Of a stretch of 24,542 nt of DNA, positions 22,374 through 24,542 are shown one piece after another (position 1 is the stretch's first letter; the number at the start of each line of letters is the position of its first letter). Below the pieces are notes generated by a model that was not told the DNA's origin, made no database searches, and saw only the letters and a program-made list of their open reading frames with translations. The DNA comes from a virus. The stretch is taken from IMG/VR virus record IMGVR_UViG_3300009194_000046, positions 1 to 24,542 of that record, one strand, 5' to 3'. Made by a program: the position numbers and the translations under genes.

Positions 22374-22840
22374 GTAATACCGGCAGCGGCCTGCTGTCCG
22401 GCAAGTGGCCGGCCGTGGTGACGTCTTACGACGCCGAGAGCCGGACGTGCGAGGTCAGCATCCCGGGCGTCACCGACGGTGCCGAAGGCGGACTGATCGC
22501 CGAGATCGAGTACCCCATCGGCGACAAGTCCCGCCACGAGACGATGACCGAGATCGAGATACTGCCAGGCGACAAGGCGTGGGTGGAGTTCATCCAGGGC
22601 GATCCGCGCTACCCGCTGATCACCGGCTGGCGGAATCCGACGACCGGCAACTCCGTCGGCTGGCGGCGCTGGCATCACGCCAACATGCAGTTGTTGACCG
22701 ACGCCGAGATGCGGCTTCAGTCCGGCGGCCTGGTGCACGTCAGTGCCAAGGACAGCATCACCCTGCAGGTGGGCAACTCGACCATCACTCTGACGCCAGG
22801 CGACATCACCCAGCTGGCGAGCATGATCAACCTGAATTGA
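22370..22840 (+). CDS. Baseplate central spike protein (gpV/gp45-like)
   Basis: A 156-residue protein from ATG 22370. Residues 10-90 form an OB-fold: GKWPAVVTSYDAESRTCEV, then SIPGVTDG and ILPGDKAWVEFIQGDPRYPL with ITGW, the diagnostic 'G..V.v.F..Gdp..P.i.G' motif. The C-terminal part (about 100-150) has short alternating strands (AEMRLQSGGLVHVSAKDS, ITLQVGNSTITLTPGDI), a triple β-helix needle. It pierces the outer membrane when the sheath contracts. It ends without an iron or zinc tip motif, in line with a separate PAAR gene at 23825. The layout is complete. Confidence 0.83.
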   Translation: MSNTGSGLLSGKWPAVVTSYDAESRTCEVSIPGVTDGAEGGLIAEIEYPIGDKSRHETMTEIEILPGDKAWVEFIQGDPRYPLITGWRNPTTGNSVGWRRWHHANMQLLTDAEMRLQSGGLVHVSAKDSITLQVGNSTITLTPGDITQLASMINLN

Positions 22841-22852
22841 CGAGGAGGCCGC

Positions 22853-23338
22853 ATGGCTGCCGATCTACTGTTCTCATTCGATGAGCTGAGCCGCAAGGAC
22901 AAGGCGGTCAAGCAGCTCGAGAAACACTTCACCCGGGCCGGGGCTGCGCCGGTGAGCGTCGAGGTCGAGCCGCGCATCAAGCGCACCAGCGGGGTCAGCT
23001 ACCGCGAGGTCAGCCTGACGTTCGCCGACAGCCAGGTGGTCAAGCTGCGCATCAAGAAGCCGGGCGACATCTTCCAGGTGCTGCTCAACAAGAAGGTGAT
23101 GCCGCTGCGCCACCAGGATGATCACCCGAAGGCCATCGGCGAGATCGTGAAGGCCATGGATAGCGGGCGGTCAGCCTTCCAGAAGCGTCTCGCCAAGGCC
23201 AAGGTGCAGCTTCCCAAGCGCATGAAGACCTCGGCGCCGCGCATGGAGAAGCGCCTCGAGGAGAAGCGTGACGCCCTCAAGGAGGCCGTGGAAGACGCCC
23301 GCCAGCAGCTCGCCGAGCTCAAGCCTGACGCCGCCTGA
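22853..23338 (+). CDS. Phage protein with a DarA_N-like core, function unclear
   Basis: A 161-residue protein from ATG 22853, after GAGGAGG. The centre reads REVSLTFADSQVVKLRIKK, then PGDIFQVLLNKKVMPLRHQ and DDHPKAIGEIVKAM. This pattern is like a small domain seen at the N-terminus of the phage P1 DarA-type antirestriction proteins and in stand-alone phage proteins. The C-terminal half is a Lys/Glu/Arg coiled coil (EKRLEEKRDALKEAVED). A role in virion assembly or in protection from host restriction can be imagined, but only the motif resemblance is visible. It sits between spike and PAAR genes, so a baseplate or ejected protein is also possible. Confidence 0.5.
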   Translation: MAADLLFSFDELSRKDKAVKQLEKHFTRAGAAPVSVEVEPRIKRTSGVSYREVSLTFADSQVVKLRIKKPGDIFQVLLNKKVMPLRHQDDHPKAIGEIVKAMDSGRSAFQKRLAKAKVQLPKRMKTSAPRMEKRLEEKRDALKEAVEDARQQLAELKPDAA

Positions 23339-23343
23339 TTGCC

Positions 23344-23850
23344 ATGGCCAATACCGAAACATGGACGCCGGCGCCCGACGTGCTGTTCAGCCTGCCGGAG
23401 ACCAGCGGCCCGGTGTCGACCACCATCAGTGTGGCCGTGGAGGGCGTCGACCCCGCGACCGGGCTGCCGGAACCGGTGGCGGTGATCGGCTACCGGGGGA
23501 GCATCACGCCGGAACAGGGCGTGTTGGCGGTAGCGGGCGGCCCCGGCGGGCTGACGGTAAGCGCTACCAGCCTGGCCGGCCTGTTCCCCATCGACTTCAT
23601 CGACGTCCTGCAGGATGGCCAGGTGGTCCGCGTGCCCGACTGGGGCTCGCTGCCCGCCAGTGCCGAGGAGGTGATCGAGTTCCGGCCGAGCCGCGACACC
23701 ACGCGCGCCTACCGACTCGACGTGATCGCCGACCTCGAGGATGGCGGCGAGGCCTACACGTCGTACCTGATCGAGATTCACCAGGACTGGACCGCCGGCC
23801 GCGACCGGCTGAAGGAGGAGATCGATGCCCGCCGTGACACGACAGGGTGA
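23344..23850 (+). CDS. Hypothetical β-rich tail protein
   Basis: A 168-residue protein from ATG 23344, 5 bp after the preceding stop. Its body consists of short strands (TISVAVEGVDPATG, VAVIGYRGSITPE, GLTVSATSLAGLF, PIDFIDVLQDGQVVRV) and a C-terminal EVIEFRPSRDT, then YRLDVIADLEDGG and SYLIEIHQDW. A β-sandwich virion or baseplate protein is likely from this pattern. There is no recognised family. The last 26 bp overlap the PAAR gene, whose ribosome site AAGGAGGAG lies inside it, so the two are co-translated. Function not known. Confidence 0.55.
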   Translation: MANTETWTPAPDVLFSLPETSGPVSTTISVAVEGVDPATGLPEPVAVIGYRGSITPEQGVLAVAGGPGGLTVSATSLAGLFPIDFIDVLQDGQVVRVPDWGSLPASAEEVIEFRPSRDTTRAYRLDVIADLEDGGEAYTSYLIEIHQDWTAGRDRLKEEIDARRDTTG

Positions 23851-24115
23851 TGGTTGCACCGGCCATGGCGCCTTCCCGCCGCGCAACAGCACGAGCGGGA
23901 GCGGCAACGTCATGGTCAATGGCATTCCGGCGCACCGCCAGGGCGACGGCTGGGCCACGCACTGCAACGATGTGCCGGTCTGCCATGGTGGCGCGCTGGC
24001 ATCCGGGTCCGGCACCGTCAACGTCAACGGCAAGCCCTTGGGGCGAATCGGCGATCCCGTGGACTGTGGCTCTGCCGTGGCCGCAGGCTCGCCAGACGTA
24101 TTTGCCGGCGGCTAA
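23825..24115 (+). CDS. PAAR-domain spike tip protein
   Basis: A 96-residue protein from ATG 23825. It has the full single-domain PAAR layout. MPAVTRQGDGCTGHGAFPPR comes first, then a repeat NVMVNGIPAHRQGD that is echoed by NVNGKPLGRIGD. His14, His37, His46 and Cys53 are candidate metal ligands. The cone-shaped domain caps the spike and gives a sharp tip (T4 gp5.4 function). The gene follows the spike gene at short distance, completing a two-part needle. Length 96 is usual. There is no toxin extension. Confidence 0.88.
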   Translation: MPAVTRQGDGCTGHGAFPPRNSTSGSGNVMVNGIPAHRQGDGWATHCNDVPVCHGGALASGSGTVNVNGKPLGRIGDPVDCGSAVAAGSPDVFAGG

Positions 24116-24125
24116 GCCCGCCACA

Positions 24126-24160
24126 GAGCCCCGCGCGGCCAGGAAAAGCCGACCGGGCTC
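24126..24160 (+). terminator. Possible terminator hairpin after the PAAR gene
   Basis: GAGCCC at 24126-24131 and GGGCTC at 24155-24160 form an outer stem, with an inner GGC/GCC pair around AGGAAAA. A weak pyrimidine tract (24162-24175, CCCCTTTCTCTCCC) follows instead of a clean T-run. It lies just after the stop of the PAAR gene. Confidence 0.4.
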
Positions 24161-24169
24161 GCCCCTTTC

Positions 24170-24233
24170 TCTCCCATAGCATGGCCCCATGACGCGCCCG
24201 TGTGGCGCCATCCCGCAACCAAGGGGCCATGCC
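24170..24233 (+). promoter_or_regulatory. Leader with inverted repeat before the last gene (copy C)
   Basis: GCATGGCCCC at 24179-24188 is perfectly complementary to GGGGCCATGC at 24223-24232, with a 34-nt loop. The second arm carries the GGGG ribosome-binding sequence of ATG 24234. It resembles the leaders at 7643 and 20534. The first arm, with the CTCCC that precedes it, is the best-conserved part between this copy and the one at 7643. Confidence 0.5.
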
Positions 24234-24542
24234 ATGACTGGAACTTCACCGCCCGTTCTCTGGAACGACAGTAGCGCCATGCCGGTGGGCATGTCGCTGG
24301 GTCAACTGCTGTACCGCATTCGCCGGCCTCGCCCTGACGAAGACGACGGCCTGATCTTCGATAGCGTGACCCTCGGCGACGTGCTCGAGGAGGCCGAGGC
24401 CATCTTCGAACTCGACGCCCTGGTGGCCACCAGCTCCTCCCTGGGGCGCAAGGTGCGCAGCCTGGAGCGCGTGATGAATACCGGCGGCGGCGAGCTCAGC
24501 GTCGTGTCCTCGCAGGTCTCCAGCCCGTTCAAGCGCCAGGGC
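24234..24542 (+). CDS. Tail-module protein, 3'-truncated by the window end
   Basis: An ORF from ATG 24234 that is still open at the last base; 103 codons are seen. The product starts MTGTSPPVLWNDSSAMPVGM, then LGQLLYRIRRPRPDEDDGL and VTLGDVLEEAEAIFELDAL, and is helical with a Ser-rich end (ELSVVSSQVSSPFKRQ). It may be a tape measure or baseplate protein, since neither has appeared so far and the gene opens a new unit behind a leader element. The visible part carries no diagnostic motif, so I leave it unnamed. Confidence 0.55.
   Translation, partial: MTGTSPPVLWNDSSAMPVGMSLGQLLYRIRRPRPDEDDGLIFDSVTLGDVLEEAEAIFELDALVATSSSLGRKVRSLERVMNTGGGELSVVSSQVSSPFKRQG

Noticed and set aside
23825-24115. PAAR protein as a type VI secretion effector
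   Set aside because: It is a single short domain with no toxin extension and lies directly behind phage hub and spike genes.
1-24542. tRNA genes, CRISPR arrays, insertion sequences, integrase or attachment sites
   Set aside because: None seen by eye; no cloverleaf-like segments, spaced direct repeats, transposase motifs or integrase motifs were found.

Overview
The window is one continuous stretch of a tailed-bacteriophage genome or integrated prophage, with every supported gene on the + strand. The DNA is GC-rich throughout. Genes are packed with ATGA/TAATG stop-start overlaps, and several proteins are acidic. A contractile-tail (myovirus-type) phage of a high-GC proteobacterium is the best reading. 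The acidic proteins would fit a halophilic gammaproteobacterium such as a Halomonas relative, but that host guess is inference only. No integrase, repressor, tRNA or host gene is visible, so the window cannot say whether this is a prophage or a free phage.

Layout. (1) 2-3135 is the end of an early replication/recombination module: the C-terminal part of a replication protein, a DUF6475-like replication protein, a Cys-rich zinc-finger-like protein, NinB, a small HNH/Ref-like nuclease, a RuvC-type resolvase and a small ORF. (2) 3154-3828 is an XRE-type DNA-binding protein at the early/late boundary. (3) 3830-6344 encodes the small and large terminase subunits. (4) 6381-7610 is a secreted, coiled-coil protein of unknown function that looks like a moron. 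(5) 7690-13478 is the head and connector module: a prohead protease with a scaffold-like tail, several unrecognised head/neck proteins, a SWIM-zinc-finger-like protein and the major capsid protein. (6) 13490-18253 covers a small structural protein, the tail sheath, a charge-bipolar protein and a tail assembly chaperone-like gene that seems to continue through a +1 (or -2) frameshift. (7) 18295-20508 is a complete lysis cassette placed inside the tail module: two holin candidates, a muramidase endolysin, a third membrane protein, and overlapping Rz/Rz1-type spanins. (8) 20592-24542 holds the tail tube candidate, baseplate hub, spike, PAAR tip and accessory proteins, ending in a truncated gene.

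Together the genes cover late replication, packaging, head assembly, contractile tail assembly and lysis. The tape measure, most baseplate wedge proteins and a recognisable portal are not seen here. The regulatory picture is sparse but informative. There are intrinsic terminators before the capsid gene and after the bipolar protein. A related leader containing an inverted repeat, whose second arm carries the GGGG ribosome-binding sequence, precedes three transcription-unit heads (about 7690, 20592 and 24234).

No wholly new system is proven. The best candidates for follow-up are the three-copy leader element, the putative recoding site in the chaperone gene, the SWIM-like protein in the head operon, and the secreted moron sitting where a portal gene would normally be.
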